DNA from: Pseudomonas sp. S06B 330 | GTDB taxonomy: Bacteria; Pseudomonadota; Gammaproteobacteria; Pseudomonadales; Pseudomonadaceae | Reading direction: 5' to 3' | NCBI RefSeq assembly: GCF_002845275.2 | Contig: NZ_CP088149.1 | Location: forward strand, 1,980,501-2,044,500 | Length of the DNA stretch: 64,000 nucleotides | In this document: positions 36,217-45,656 of the stretch, piece after piece | Position numbering within the stretch: position 1 is the first letter of the stretch | Layout: the number at the start of each line of letters is the position of its first letter | Made by a program: the position numbers and the translations under genes | Notes under the pieces: generated by a model | Database searches by the model: none | What the model was told of the DNA's origin: nothing | What the model saw: the letters and a program-made list of their open reading frames with translations, nothing else

Positions 36217-38805
36217 ATGAATACTGAATTTCGCAAGAACCTGCCGGGCACTGACCTGGATTATTTCGACGCTCGTGCGGCTGTCGACGCGATCAAGCCC
36301 GGCGCCTACGACCGTCTGCCCTATACCTCCCGTGTGCTGGCTGAAAACCTGGTGCGTCGCTGCGATCCTGCGACCCTTAATGCGTCGCTGAGCCAGCTGA
36401 TCGAGCGTAAGCGTGACCTCGACTTCCCCTGGTTCCCGGCGCGAGTGGTCTGCCACGACATCCTCGGTCAGACCGCGCTGGTCGACCTCGCGGGTCTGCG
36501 TGACGCCATCGCCGAAGGCGGTGGTGACCCGGCCCAGGTCAACCCTGTGGTGCCGGTACAACTGATTGTCGACCACTCGCTGGCGGTCGAATGCGGTGGT
36601 TTCGACCCGCAGGCATTCGAGAAGAACCGTGCCATCGAAGACCGTCGTAACGAAGACCGCTTCCATTTCATCAACTGGACCAAGAAGGCGTTCAAGAACG
36701 TCGATGTGATCCAGCCTGGCAACGGCATCATGCACCAGATCAACCTGGAGAAGATGTCGCCGGTAATCCATGCCGAGCGTGGCGTGGCCTATCCCGATAC
36801 CTGCGTCGGTACCGACAGCCACACCCCGCATGTTGATGCCCTGGGCGTGATCGCCATTGGTGTTGGCGGCCTGGAAGCCGAGAACGTAATGCTTGGCCGT
36901 GCCTCGTGGATGCGTCTGCCGGAGATCGTCGGCGTTGAACTGTCCGGCAAGCCGCAGCCGGGCATTACCGCCACTGACGTAGTGCTGGCCCTGACCGAGT
37001 TCCTGCGTAAGGAAAAGGTCGTCGGCGCCTACCTCGAATTCTACGGTGAAGGTGCTCGTGCCCTGACGCTGGGTGACCGCGCAACCATCTCCAACATGGC
37101 GCCGGAGTATGGTGCTACTGCCGCAATGTTCTCCATCGACCAGCAGACCATTGATTACCTCAAGCTCACCGGCCGTGAAGACCAGCAGGTCAAGCTGGTG
37201 GAAACCTATGCCAAGGTTGCCGGCCTGTGGTCTGACAGCCTGGCCAACGCTGACTACGAGCGGGTGCTGCGCTTTGACCTGTCCAGCGTCGTCCGCAACA
37301 TGGCCGGCCCGTCCAACCCACACGCCCGTGTCGCTACGAGTGACCTGGCCAGCAAAGGCATTGCCGGTCAGTGGGATGAAGTACCCGGGCAAATGCCGGA
37401 TGGTGCTGTGATCATCGCAGCTATCACCAGCTGCACCAACACCAGCAACCCGCGTAACGTGATCGCCGCCGGCCTGTTGGCACGCAACGCCAACAAGCTG
37501 GGCCTGGCCCGCAAACCTTGGGTGAAATCCTCGCTGGCGCCGGGCTCCAAGACTGTTGCCTTGTACCTGAAAGAAGCCGGTCTGGACGATGAGCTGGAGC
37601 AGCTTGGCTTCGGTATCGTCGCCTTTGCCTGCACCACCTGCAACGGCATGTCCGGTGCGCTGGACCCAGTGATCCAGCAGGAAATCATCGATCGCGACCT
37701 GTACGCCACCGCGGTGCTCTCGGGTAACCGCAACTTCGACGGCCGTATCCACCCTTATGCCAAACAGGCATTCCTGGCTTCGCCGCCGCTGGTGGTGGCC
37801 TATGCCATTGCCGGGACCATCCGTTTCGACATCGAGAAGGATGTTCTGGGTGTGGTCGACGGCAAGGAAATTCGCTTGAAAGATATCTGGCCGAGCGACG
37901 AGGAAATCGACGCCGTGGTCAAGGCAGCGGTCAAACCAGAGCAGTTCCGGCAGGTCTACATCCCGATGTTCGCCATTGAAGAGGACACCGGTCCCAAGGT
38001 TGATCCGCTGTACGATTGGCGTGAGATGAGCACCTACATCCGTCGTCCGCCGTACTGGGAAGGCGCCTTGGCCGGCGAACGCACGCTCAAGGGCATGCGC
38101 CCATTGGCCGTACTGCCGGACAACATCACCACCGACCACCTGTCACCGTCGAACGCGATCATGCTCGACAGCGCTGCCGGTGAATACCTGGCGAAAATGG
38201 GCTTGCCGGAGGAGGACTTCAACTCCTATGCGACCCACCGTGGTGATCACCTGACCGCCCAGCGCGCGACCTTCGCCAACCCGAAGCTGTTCAACGAGAT
38301 GGTCCGGGAAAACGGCAAGGTCAAGCAGGGGTCACTGGCGCGAATCGAGCCGGAAGGCAAGGTTACCCGTATGTGGGAAGCCATCGAAACCTACATGGAG
38401 CGCAAGCAGCCACTGATCATCGTTGCCGGTGCCGACTATGGCCAGGGTTCGTCTCGTGACTGGGCGGCCAAAGGCGTACGTCTGGCGGGTGTCGAAGCCA
38501 TCGTCGCTGAAGGTTTTGAGCGTATCCACCGCACCAACCTGGTAGGGATGGGCGTATTGCCACTGGAATTCAAGCCGGGCGTCAACCGTCACACCCTGGA
38601 CATCGACGGCACCGAGACCTTCGACGTGGTCGGCCAGCGTACCCCGCGGGCGACCCTGACTCTGGTGATCACCCGCCACAATGGCGAGCGCGTCGAAGTG
38701 CCGGTGACCTGCCGCCTGGATACCGCCGAAGAAGTGTCGATCTACGAAGCGGGTGGGGTGTTGCAGCGCTTTGCCCAGGACTTCCTCGAGTCGGCGACAG
38801 TCTGA
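36217..38805 (+). CDS. acnD: AcnD, Fe/S-dependent 2-methylcitrate dehydratase
   Basis: The 862-residue aconitase-family enzyme dehydrates 2-methylcitrate, yielding a 2-methylaconitate isomer that PrpF converts. Cluster cysteines are in SCTNTSNPRN and FACTTCNGMSG. CVGTDSHTPHVDALG, RGDHLTAQRATF and GADYGQGSSRDWAAKG are further active-site segments. It begins MNTEFRKNLPGTDLDYFDARAAVD as usual for AcnD. ATG 36217 is chosen on that basis although no strong ribosome binding site is seen. prpF follows 81 bp downstream, after a perfect hairpin. Confidence 0.95.
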   Translation: MNTEFRKNLPGTDLDYFDARAAVDAIKPGAYDRLPYTSRVLAENLVRRCDPATLNASLSQLIERKRDLDFPWFPARVVCHDILGQTALVDLAGLRDAIAEGGGDPAQVNPVVPVQLIVDHSLAVECGGFDPQAFEKNRAIEDRRNEDRFHFINWTKKAFKNVDVIQPGNGIMHQINLEKMSPVIHAERGVAYPDTCVGTDSHTPHVDALGVIAIGVGGLEAENVMLGRASWMRLPEIVGVELSGKPQPGITATDVVLALTEFLRKEKVVGAYLEFYGEGARALTLGDRATISNMAPEYGATAAMFSIDQQTIDYLKLTGREDQQVKLVETYAKVAGLWSDSLANADYERVLRFDLSSVVRNMAGPSNPHARVATSDLASKGIAGQWDEVPGQMPDGAVIIAAITSCTNTSNPRNVIAAGLLARNANKLGLARKPWVKSSLAPGSKTVALYLKEAGLDDELEQLGFGIVAFACTTCNGMSGALDPVIQQEIIDRDLYATAVLSGNRNFDGRIHPYAKQAFLASPPLVVAYAIAGTIRFDIEKDVLGVVDGKEIRLKDIWPSDEEIDAVVKAAVKPEQFRQVYIPMFAIEEDTGPKVDPLYDWREMSTYIRRPPYWEGALAGERTLKGMRPLAVLPDNITTDHLSPSNAIMLDSAAGEYLAKMGLPEEDFNSYATHRGDHLTAQRATFANPKLFNEMVRENGKVKQGSLARIEPEGKVTRMWEAIETYMERKQPLIIVAGADYGQGSSRDWAAKGVRLAGVEAIVAEGFERIHRTNLVGMGVLPLEFKPGVNRHTLDIDGTETFDVVGQRTPRATLTLVITRHNGERVEVPVTCRLDTAEEVSIYEAGGVLQRFAQDFLESATV

Positions 38806-38816
38806 GGTAGCCCCAA

Positions 38817-38840
38817 CCTGTGGGAGTCCGCTCCCACAGG
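38817..38840. repeat. Perfect hairpin between acnD and prpF
   Basis: CCTGTGGGAG and CTCCCACAGG form a 10-bp perfect stem with loop TCCG, 11 bp after the acnD stop. The stem sequence is the outer part of the REP repeats seen elsewhere (CTCCCACA), so this is probably a minimal REP relic and may stabilise the upstream mRNA. Confidence 0.65.
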
Positions 38841-38886
38841 CTTGGTGTCAGTGCTTAGTGTGTGTTTTTCACAGGACAAGATTCCC

Positions 38887-40077
38887 ATGGCTCACGTACC
38901 GCAGTTCAGAATTCCGGCCACCTACATCCGTGGCGGCACCAGCAAAGGCGTGTTTTTTCGCCTCGACGACCTGCCTGAGCGCGCCCAGGTCCCGGGCGCT
39001 GCCCGCGACGCACTGCTGCTGCGCGTCATCGGCAGCCCCGACCCATATGGCAAGCAAATCGACGGCATGGGCGGTGCCACCTCCAGTACCAGCAAGACGG
39101 TGATTCTCTCGCGCAGCAGCAAGGCCGAGCACGACGTTGACTACCTGTTCGGTCAGGTCTCAATCGACAAGGCCTTCGTCGACTGGAGCGGTAACTGCGG
39201 CAACCTCTCGGCAGCGGTCGGTTCGTTCGCCATCAGTGCTGGCCTGGTCGACAGCAGTCGCGTGCCACAAAACGGTGTTGCCGTCGTGCGTATCTGGCAG
39301 GCCAACATCGGTAAGACCATCATCGCTCACGTGCCGATCACAAACGGTGAAGTGCAAGAGACCGGTGACTTTGAGCTGGACGGTGTGACCTTCCCGGCTG
39401 CCGAAGTGCAGCTTGAATTCATCGACCCGGCCGCCGACGAAGACGGCGAGGGCGGTTCGATGTTCCCCACCGGTAACTTGATCGATGACCTGGAAGTGCC
39501 TGGTGTCGGTACGCTCAAGGCGACCCTGATCAATGCCGGGATCCCGACCATTTTTATCCAGGCTGAAGCCATCGGTTATACCGGTGCTGAGCTGCAGGAC
39601 GCGATCAACAGTGACCCAGAGGCCCTGGCCCGGTTCGAGACCATTCGTGCCTACGGTGCTGTACGCATGGGCTTGATCACGCACATCGATGAAGCCGCCA
39701 AGCGCCAGCACACGCCGAAAGTCGCCTTTGTCGCATCGCCGACGGCGTATCAGTCGTCCAGCGGTAAAACCGTGGCAGCAAGCGACGTCGACCTGTTGGT
39801 GCGCGCGTTGTCCATGGGCAAGTTGCACCACGCCATGATGGGAACGGCAGCGGTAGCGATCGGCACTGCTGCGGCAGTCCCAGGCACCCTGGTCAACCTT
39901 GCTGCCGGTGGTGGTGAGCGTAGTGCCGTACGTTTCGGTCACCCCTCGGGCACCCTGCGCGTTGGCGCCGAGGCGCGTCAGGTGAACGGTGAGTGGACGG
40001 TTACCAAAGCAATCATGAGCCGTAGCGCTCGGGTGCTGATGGAGGGCTGGGTGCGGGTGCCCGGTGATGCCTTCTAA
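38887..40077 (+). CDS. prpF: PrpF, 2-methylaconitate cis-trans isomerase
   Basis: PrpF isomerises the 2-methylaconitate made by AcnD so that aconitase can finish the cycle. The 396-residue protein is a diaminopimelate-epimerase-like fold: IPATYIRGGTSKGVFF at the N-terminus, GMGGATSSTSKTVILS, DWSGNCGNLSAAVG and MGTAAVAIGTAAAVPGTL. ATG 38887 is chosen because family members begin about ten residues before IPATYIRGGTSKGVFF and upstream sequence is hairpin-rich. A gap of 52 bp separates it from prpD. Confidence 0.95.
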   Translation: MAHVPQFRIPATYIRGGTSKGVFFRLDDLPERAQVPGAARDALLLRVIGSPDPYGKQIDGMGGATSSTSKTVILSRSSKAEHDVDYLFGQVSIDKAFVDWSGNCGNLSAAVGSFAISAGLVDSSRVPQNGVAVVRIWQANIGKTIIAHVPITNGEVQETGDFELDGVTFPAAEVQLEFIDPAADEDGEGGSMFPTGNLIDDLEVPGVGTLKATLINAGIPTIFIQAEAIGYTGAELQDAINSDPEALARFETIRAYGAVRMGLITHIDEAAKRQHTPKVAFVASPTAYQSSSGKTVAASDVDLLVRALSMGKLHHAMMGTAAVAIGTAAAVPGTLVNLAAGGGERSAVRFGHPSGTLRVGAEARQVNGEWTVTKAIMSRSARVLMEGWVRVPGDAF

Positions 40078-40129
40078 CCCCTAGCGGCGCTTGGCTCCCT
40101 GTTTACCTACGTCAACAGAGAGATGTGAA

Positions 40130-41614
40130 ATGAGTGCCAACGTTGATCTGAACAACCGTCCCGACTACGACCGGGTACTGCAGGACATCGCTGACTATGT
40201 CCTCAGCTATCAGGTCGGGTCCGCAGAGGCGCTGGACACGGCGCGCAACTGCCTGATGGACACGCTGGGTTGCGGCCTGCTGGCATTGCGCTTCCCTGAG
40301 TGCACCAAGCACTTGGGGCCGCTGGTGCAAGGCACGGTGGTGCCACATGGCGCAAGAGTGCCGGGCACCAGCTACTGCCTGGACCCGGTCAAGGCTGCCT
40401 GGGACATCGGTTGTACCATCCGTTGGCTCGACTACAACGACACCTGGCTGGCCGCCGAATGGGGGCACCCCTCGGATAACCTCGGTGGCATCCTTGCCGT
40501 GGCCGATCATCTTTCGCAAAAACGTGTGGCCAATGGAGAGCCAGCCTTGAGCATGCGCACAGTGCTTGAGGCCATGGTCATGGCCCACGAAATCCAGGGG
40601 GTGATCGCCCTGGAGAATTCCTTCAATCGTGTTGGCCTGGACCATGTGCTACTGGTCAAGGTCGCGTCTACAGCGGTGTGCGCCAAGCTCATGGGTGCCA
40701 ACCGAGAGCAGCTGCTGTCTGCATTGTCTCATGCCTTTGTCGACGGCCAGGCGCTGCGTACTTATCGTCATGCACCGAATGCCGGCTCGCGCAAATCCTG
40801 GGCGGCAGGTGATGCCACCAGCCGTGGTGTGCGTCTGGCGGACATCGCCTTGCGTGGCGAGATGGGCGTTCCTGGGGTGCTTACTGCACCGCAATGGGGC
40901 TTCTACGATGTGCTGTTCAGCCATACCAACAAGGACTTGGCACTCAAGCCCGACAACCAGCGCGCCTTCAGTCTTTCCCAGCCATTGGCTAGCTACGTGA
41001 TGGAGCATGTGCTGTTCAAGATCAGCTTCCCCGCCGAGTTTCATGCTCAGACCGCCTGTGAAGCAGCCGTCACCTTGCATCCACAGGTGCGCAATCGCCT
41101 GCATGAAATCGAGCGGATCGTCATCACCACCCATGAGTCAGCGATCCGCATCATCTCCAAAGTCGGCACGTTGGCTAACGCCGCCGATCGTGATCATTGC
41201 ATCCAGTACATGACTGCGGTGCCGCTGGTCTTCGGCAATTTGGTCGCCGAGCAGTATGAGGATGAGTTTCATGCTGCCCACCCGATCATTGATCGTTTGC
41301 GCGAGAAGATGGAGATTGTCGAAGAGCCGCGTTTCACCCGGGAGTACCTGGAAGCGGACAAGCGTTCGATCGCCAATGCCGTACAGGTTTTTTTCAATGA
41401 TGGATCCAGCACTGAACAAGTGGTGGTGGAGTACCCGATTGGTCATCGGCGGCGTCGCGCCGAGGGTATTCCGTTGCTGGAGGAGAAGTTCAAGGCCAAC
41501 CTGGCGACGCGCTTTGCCGCGCAACGGGTGAACGAGATTTTTGCCTTGTGCAGGGATCAGGCGGCGCTGGAAGCGATGGCGGTGCATCGGTTTGTGGCGT
41601 TGTTTGTGATCTGA
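40130..41614 (+). CDS. prpD: PrpD, 2-methylcitrate dehydratase (iron-sulfur independent)
   Basis: This 494-residue MmgE/PrpD-family enzyme dehydrates 2-methylcitrate without a cluster, so the operon encodes two alternatives for the same step (PrpD, or AcnD with PrpF). Characteristic segments are [69 protein letters not shown] and [33 protein letters not shown]. Length equals the family norm. ATG 40130 follows GAGAGATG. It is the last gene of the operon. Confidence 0.96.
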   Translation: MSANVDLNNRPDYDRVLQDIADYVLSYQVGSAEALDTARNCLMDTLGCGLLALRFPECTKHLGPLVQGTVVPHGARVPGTSYCLDPVKAAWDIGCTIRWLDYNDTWLAAEWGHPSDNLGGILAVADHLSQKRVANGEPALSMRTVLEAMVMAHEIQGVIALENSFNRVGLDHVLLVKVASTAVCAKLMGANREQLLSALSHAFVDGQALRTYRHAPNAGSRKSWAAGDATSRGVRLADIALRGEMGVPGVLTAPQWGFYDVLFSHTNKDLALKPDNQRAFSLSQPLASYVMEHVLFKISFPAEFHAQTACEAAVTLHPQVRNRLHEIERIVITTHESAIRIISKVGTLANAADRDHCIQYMTAVPLVFGNLVAEQYEDEFHAAHPIIDRLREKMEIVEEPRFTREYLEADKRSIANAVQVFFNDGSSTEQVVVEYPIGHRRRRAEGIPLLEEKFKANLATRFAAQRVNEIFALCRDQAALEAMAVHRFVALFVI

Positions 41615-41763
41615 AGGGGCTGATCGCTGGCCTTGCCAGTGATGGCTTGCAAAGCAGGTCCAATAAAAAGGCTCTTCACGGATTGTCGGGGGAGATGCTC
41701 TTGGGCTTGGGGGCTTATCCATTCAATGTGGCGATGCTGCCGGCCCCTTCTGCCCTTGCGGCG

Positions 41764-41791
41764 GCCTACTTTTTTCTTGGGAAAAGTAGGC
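41764..41791. terminator. Hairpin after prpD within a repeat-like segment
   Basis: GCCTACTTTT pairs perfectly with AAAAGTAGGC (10 bp) around an 8-nt loop (TTCTTGGG). The stem contains its own T-run, so it may end prpD transcription; it also looks like part of a dispersed element. Confidence 0.5.
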
Positions 41792-41915
41792 AAAATCGCT
41801 CGCTCCTGCATACGGCCCTACGCTTCTGCTTCCTGAGGTCGCAGTCTGCGGCGCCTGAACTTGCGCGTATGAAGATCAAGAGTAGTGCAGTGCATTACGA
41901 GGTGTTGCACTGCTC

Positions 41916-42004
41916 TTGTGGGAGCTGGTCTTGCCAGCGATGCGGACACCGCGCAGCAATTGACACTGCATTGATACCATCGCCGGCAAGGCCGGCTCCC
42001 ACAA
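41916..42004. repeat. Inverted REP pair (CATCGCCGGCAAGG type)
   Basis: TTGTGGGAGCTGG continuing to CAGCGATG (41916-41942) faces CATCGCCGGCAAGGCCGG continuing to CTCCCACAA (41978-42004). Together they form a REP doublet with a 35-bp spacer. Confidence 0.8.
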
Positions 42005-42030
42005 TCGAAGAGAACGCGTGAAGAACAATA

Positions 42031-42062
42031 AAAAAACCCCGCCGAAGTGGCGGGGCTTTTTT
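42031..42062. terminator. Bidirectional terminator between prpD and acnB
   Basis: CCCCGCC/GGCGGGG (7 bp, loop GAAGT) is flanked by six A residues on one side and six T residues on the other. It lies 15 bp beyond the acnB stop. Confidence 0.85.
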
Positions 42063-42076
42063 CACGCTAAGTCAGC

Positions 42077-44677
42077 TTACGCTTGCACAACCGGAATCTT
42101 GGCGTTGGCAGCAGCTTCACGGAACTCGGCGATCTGGTCGAAGCTCAGGTAGCGGTAAACGTCGGCAGCCATGCTGTCGATGTTCTTCGCGTACTCCATG
42201 TACTCTTCGACGGTTGGCAGTTTGCCCAGGATCGAGGCAACAGCAGCCAGCTCGGCAGAGGCCAGGTAGACGTTGGCGCCATCACCCAGACGGTTCGGGA
42301 AGTTACGGGTCGAAGTCGACACAACCGTCGAGTTCGCCGCGACGCGTGCCTGGTTACCCATGCACAGCGAGCAGCCTGGCATTTCCATGCGTGCGCCAGC
42401 TTTGCCGTAGATGCCGTAGTAGCCTTCTTCGGTCAGCTGGTGAGCATCCATCTTGGTTGGCGGCGACAGCCACAGACGGGTTGGGATCGAGCCCTTGACC
42501 TTGTCCAGCAGCTTGCCGGCAGCGCGGAAGTGACCGATGTTGGTCATGCACGAACCGATGAACACTTCGTCGATCTTCTCGCCCTGAACGGTCGACAGCA
42601 GACGCGCGTCGTCCGGGTCGTTCGGCGCGCAGAGCACAGGCTCTTTGACGTCGGCCAGGTCGATTTCGATGATCTCGGCGTACTCGGCGTCCTTGTCGGC
42701 TTCCAGCAGCACTGGGTTGGCCAACCAGGCTTCCATCGCTTGAGCGCGACGTTCCATGGTGCGGGCATCGCCGTAGCCTTCGCTGATCATCCAGCGCAGC
42801 AGGGTGATGTTCGACTTCAGGTACTCGGCAACGGCTTTTTCTGGCAGCTTGATGGTGCAGCCGGCAGCCGAACGCTCAGCCGAGGCGTCAGACAGTTCGA
42901 ACGCTTGCTCGACAGTCAGCTCGTCCAGGCCTTCGATTTCCAGGATGCGGCCGGAGAAGGCGTTGATCTTGCCTTTCTTCTCGACGGTCAGCAGGCCGTT
43001 CTTGATGCCGTAGTAGGGGATGGCATGTACCAGGTCACGCAGGGTGATGCCGGGTTGCAGTTTGCCCTTGAAACGCACCAGTACCGACTCCGGCATGTCC
43101 AGCGGCATGACGCCAGTGGCAGCGGCGAAGGCGACCAGACCGGAACCGGCCGGGAAGGAGATGCCGATCGGGAAGCGGGTGTGCGAGTCACCACCGGTAC
43201 CGACGGTGTCCGGCAGCAGCATGCGGTTCAGCCAGCTGTGGATGATGCCGTCGCCTGGACGCAGGGACACGCCGCCACGGGTGCGGATGAAATCCGGCAG
43301 GGTGTGGTGGGTGTTGACGTCGATTGGCTTTGGATAGGCGGCGGTGTGGCAGAACGACTGCATGACCAGGTCAGCAGAGAAGCCTAGGCACGCCAGGTCT
43401 TTCAGCTCGTCACGGGTCATAGGACCGGTGGTGTCCTGAGAACCGACGGTGGTCATCTTCGGCTCGCAGTAGGTGCCTGGACGAACGCCAGTCACGCCGC
43501 AGGCCTTGCCGACCATCTTCTGTGCCAGGGTGTAGCCTTTGCCGGTGTCGACAGGCTGCTCAGGCTTTTTGAACAGCTCGGAAACCGGCAGACCCAGCTC
43601 GGTACGAGCCTTGTCGGTCAGGCCACGGCCAACGATCAGCGGGATACGGCCGCCAGCGCGGACTTCGTCGAGCAGCACCGGGGTCTTCAGTTCGAAGGTG
43701 GTGATGACTTCGTCGGTACCGTGCTTGCAGACTTTGCCAGCGTGCGGGTAAACGTCAATGACGTCGCCCATGTTCAGGTTCGACACGTCGAACTCGATCG
43801 GCAGGGCGCCGGCGTCTTCCATGGTGTTGTAGAAGATCGGGGCGATTTTCGAGCCGAAGCAGAAACCGCCAGCGCGCTTGTTCGGTACGTACGGGATGTC
43901 GTCGCCGAAGAACCACAGCACCGAGTTGGTCGCGGATTTACGCGAAGAACCGGTACCGACCACGTCACCGACGTAGGCAACCGGGAAGCCTTTGGCTTTG
44001 ACTTCTTCGATCTGCTTGAGCGGGCCAATGGCGCCTTGCTGCTCAGGCACGATGCCGTCACGGGCCATTTTCAGCATGGCCAGGGCGTGCAGCGGGATGT
44101 CAGGGCGCGACCAGGCGTCCGGGGCAGGGGACAGGTCGTCGGTGTTGGTTTCGCCAGGGACCTTGAACACGGTCAGGCTGTACTTGTCAGCAATGGCTGG
44201 CTTGCTGGTGAACCACTCACCGGCGGCCCAGGATTCCAGTACGGCTTTGGCGTGGACATTGCCCGCCTTGGCTTTTTCGGCGACGTCGTGGAAGGCGTCG
44301 AACATCAGCAGGGTGTGCTTGAGTTGTTCGGCGGCAACGGCGGCCAGTTCAGCGTCGTCCAGCAGCTCGACCATGGTGGCGATGTTGTAGCCGCCCTGCA
44401 TGGTGCCCAGCAGCTCGACGGCACGCTTTTTGTCGATCAGCGGGGAAGTGGCTTCGCCTTTGGCGATAGCAGAGAGGAAACCGGCCTTGACGTAGGCGGC
44501 TTCGTCCACTCCTGGTGGAACGCGGTTGGTGATCAGGTCGACGAGGACTGCTTCTTCGCCAGCAGGGGGGGTCTTCAGCAGCTCGACCAGGCCTGCGGTT
44601 TGTTCGGCGTTAAGCGGCTGGGGCACGATACCCTGGGCGGCACGCTCTTCGATGTGTTTGCGGTAGGCTTCAAGCAC
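42077..44677 (-). CDS. acnB: AcnB, bifunctional aconitate hydratase 2/2-methylisocitrate dehydratase
   Basis: The 866-residue aconitase B interconverts citrate and isocitrate in the TCA cycle and can also hydrate 2-methylaconitate for the neighbouring methylcitrate pathway. It has the N-terminal HEAT-like domain ([26 protein letters not shown]) characteristic of AcnB, and the cluster cysteines in [14 protein letters not shown] and [13 protein letters not shown]. The start is taken as GTG 44677 because the family begins MLEAYRKH; GAGGG lies 9-13 bases upstream. A longer ATG reading adds 16 residues not typical of AcnB. Confidence 0.96.
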   Translation of the reverse strand: MLEAYRKHIEERAAQGIVPQPLNAEQTAGLVELLKTPPAGEEAVLVDLITNRVPPGVDEAAYVKAGFLSAIAKGEATSPLIDKKRAVELLGTMQGGYNIATMVELLDDAELAAVAAEQLKHTLLMFDAFHDVAEKAKAGNVHAKAVLESWAAGEWFTSKPAIADKYSLTVFKVPGETNTDDLSPAPDAWSRPDIPLHALAMLKMARDGIVPEQQGAIGPLKQIEEVKAKGFPVAYVGDVVGTGSSRKSATNSVLWFFGDDIPYVPNKRAGGFCFGSKIAPIFYNTMEDAGALPIEFDVSNLNMGDVIDVYPHAGKVCKHGTDEVITTFELKTPVLLDEVRAGGRIPLIVGRGLTDKARTELGLPVSELFKKPEQPVDTGKGYTLAQKMVGKACGVTGVRPGTYCEPKMTTVGSQDTTGPMTRDELKDLACLGFSADLVMQSFCHTAAYPKPIDVNTHHTLPDFIRTRGGVSLRPGDGIIHSWLNRMLLPDTVGTGGDSHTRFPIGISFPAGSGLVAFAAATGVMPLDMPESVLVRFKGKLQPGITLRDLVHAIPYYGIKNGLLTVEKKGKINAFSGRILEIEGLDELTVEQAFELSDASAERSAAGCTIKLPEKAVAEYLKSNITLLRWMISEGYGDARTMERRAQAMEAWLANPVLLEADKDAEYAEIIEIDLADVKEPVLCAPNDPDDARLLSTVQGEKIDEVFIGSCMTNIGHFRAAGKLLDKVKGSIPTRLWLSPPTKMDAHQLTEEGYYGIYGKAGARMEMPGCSLCMGNQARVAANSTVVSTSTRNFPNRLGDGANVYLASAELAAVASILGKLPTVEEYMEYAKNIDSMAADVYRYLSFDQIAEFREAAANAKIPVVQA

Positions 44678-44796
44678 AGTTATTACCCTCATCAGTGGTC
44701 CCAAATGGGTGTCCGGGACGCTCATCCAGAAATTCCAGCACCCGTGCGCAATACGGCTTCTTGGGCCGCGTAGCCAGGGTTGGAGGAAATCCTTAC

Positions 44797-44934
44797 AGAA
44801 GCTGCTTTCAAAGTTTTACGCCTGTAGAACGGAGGCTGATGAGGGCTGGCGCGGGATATGCGACAGGCGAATATCCCGGGCCAACGCCGTTCTACCGGAT
44901 TAACTGTGCTCGTGACGCTTTGAAAACAGCTTCT
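44797..44934. repeat. 138-bp imperfect inverted repeat upstream of acnB
   Basis: The segment is nearly symmetric about 44865. Outer arms AGAAGCTG(C/T)TTTCAAAG match at 16 of 17 positions (44797-44813 and 44918-44934). A middle pair GTAGAACGG/CCGTTCTAC (44824-44832 and 44887-44895) is slightly offset. An inner stem GGCGCGGGATAT/ATATCCCGGGCC matches at 11 of 12. It lies about 120 bp upstream of the acnB start and could be a MITE-like element or a leader structure. This 406-bp gap (44678-45083) holds no gene that I can support. Confidence 0.75.
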
Positions 44935-45083
44935 AACGGACATTGGCGCCTTAAAAAGGCCGGATGATTCTACGGTAAAAACTGGATAAAGGTAAGGCGG
45001 GTGCGATGACTTTAGCGGGTGACCCCCGTTAGACAAAGGGCTAACATGGCAGCCTGATCCACCGCCCAGCTATCGATTTTTTC

Positions 45084-45551
45084 ATGTCCAATCAGTCAAT
45101 TAAAACGCCTTGTGTCGGCCTCTGTTCCACGGTTTACGGGGACTTGGTGTGCCGTGGCTGCAAGCGTTTTCATCATGAAGTGATCAACTGGAACGGCTAC
45201 AGCGACGATGAAAAACGTGCAGTGTGGCTGCGCCTGGAGCAATTGCTGGTGCAGGTCATGGTCGCCAAACTTGAGGTCTTTGATGCCACACGTCTGCGTC
45301 TGCAGTTGGAGCAGCGCAAGATCCGCTTCGTCCCGCACCAGTCCGAATACTGCTGGGCGTACCAGCTGATCGCCCGTGGCGCGCGGGTTATCCGCGATAT
45401 TGAGGCCTATGGCATGGTGTTGTTGCCGGAGTTTCGCGACTGGGAATTGCCGCAGTTGCGCGATGCCATTGATCGGGAATTTTTCTTGCTGTCAGAAGCC
45501 CATTACCAGCGCTACATCGCGCCGGGGTTTCTCAAGGATGCCTTGGGGTAA
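45084..45551 (+). CDS. DUF1289 domain-containing protein
   Basis: The 155-residue protein begins with the DUF1289 signature TPCVGLCSTVYGDLVCRGCKRFHHEV, four cysteines in a C-x3-C..C-x2-C arrangement that probably binds zinc or an iron-sulfur cluster. NWNGYSDDEKRAVWLRLEQLL follows, with a further helical C-terminal part of about 100 residues that is longer than in minimal family members. No function is established for the family to my knowledge. It stands alone between acnB (divergent) and a universal stress gene (convergent). Confidence 0.85.
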   Translation: MSNQSIKTPCVGLCSTVYGDLVCRGCKRFHHEVINWNGYSDDEKRAVWLRLEQLLVQVMVAKLEVFDATRLRLQLEQRKIRFVPHQSEYCWAYQLIARGARVIRDIEAYGMVLLPEFRDWELPQLRDAIDREFFLLSEAHYQRYIAPGFLKDALG

Positions 45552-45575
45552 AAAAACCGGGGCTGCTTTGCAGTC

Positions 45576-45650
45576 CATCGCCGGTAAGGCCGGCGCTCAC
45601 AGGATCTTTGCCAGGCAAAAATCCTGTGAGCGCTGGCGTTGCCCGCGATG
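45576..45650. repeat. Inverted REP pair (CATCGCCGG type)
   Basis: CATCGCCGGTAAGGCCGG continuing to CGCTCACAGGAT (45576-45605) faces ATCCTGTGAGCGCTGG continuing to CCCGCGATG (45621-45650). They are separated by 15 bp between two convergent genes, where they may act as a terminator. Confidence 0.8.
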
Positions 45651-45656
45651 AGGCCC

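Larger units (their letters stand above)
41615..42076. other. 462-bp gap between prpD and acnB
   Basis: No gene is supported here. It holds a GCCTACTTTT/AAAAGTAGGC hairpin, an 8-bp GCAGTGCA/TGCACTGC inverted repeat (41887-41894 with 41906-41913), a REP pair and a terminator, each listed separately. The stretch around the first hairpin translates into a peptide (FFLGKVGKIARSCIRPYASAS) that looks like a commonly repeated non-genic Pseudomonas sequence. Confidence 0.6.

Noticed and set aside
36193..38139. A 648-residue minus-strand open frame opposite acnD.
   Set aside because: It is the antisense shadow of a clear aconitase-family gene, with no family motif of its own.
41557..41836. Small open frames after prpD encoding FFLGKVGKIARS-like peptides.
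   Set aside because: This looks like a dispersed non-coding repeat translated by chance; no translation signal is present.
42083..43387. Plus-strand open frames of 434 and 350 residues opposite acnB.
   Set aside because: They are codon-bias shadows of acnB; no domain or translation signal supports them.
44695..45036. Open frames on both strands encoding similar peptides (RSCFQS..FYR) near acnB.
   Set aside because: The similarity of the two peptides is a by-product of the 138-bp inverted repeat, not evidence of genes.
45576..45650. Considered whether the repeated palindromes form a CRISPR array.
   Set aside because: Copies occur as single inverted pairs at separate loci, not as tandem direct repeats with regular spacers, and no cas gene is present.
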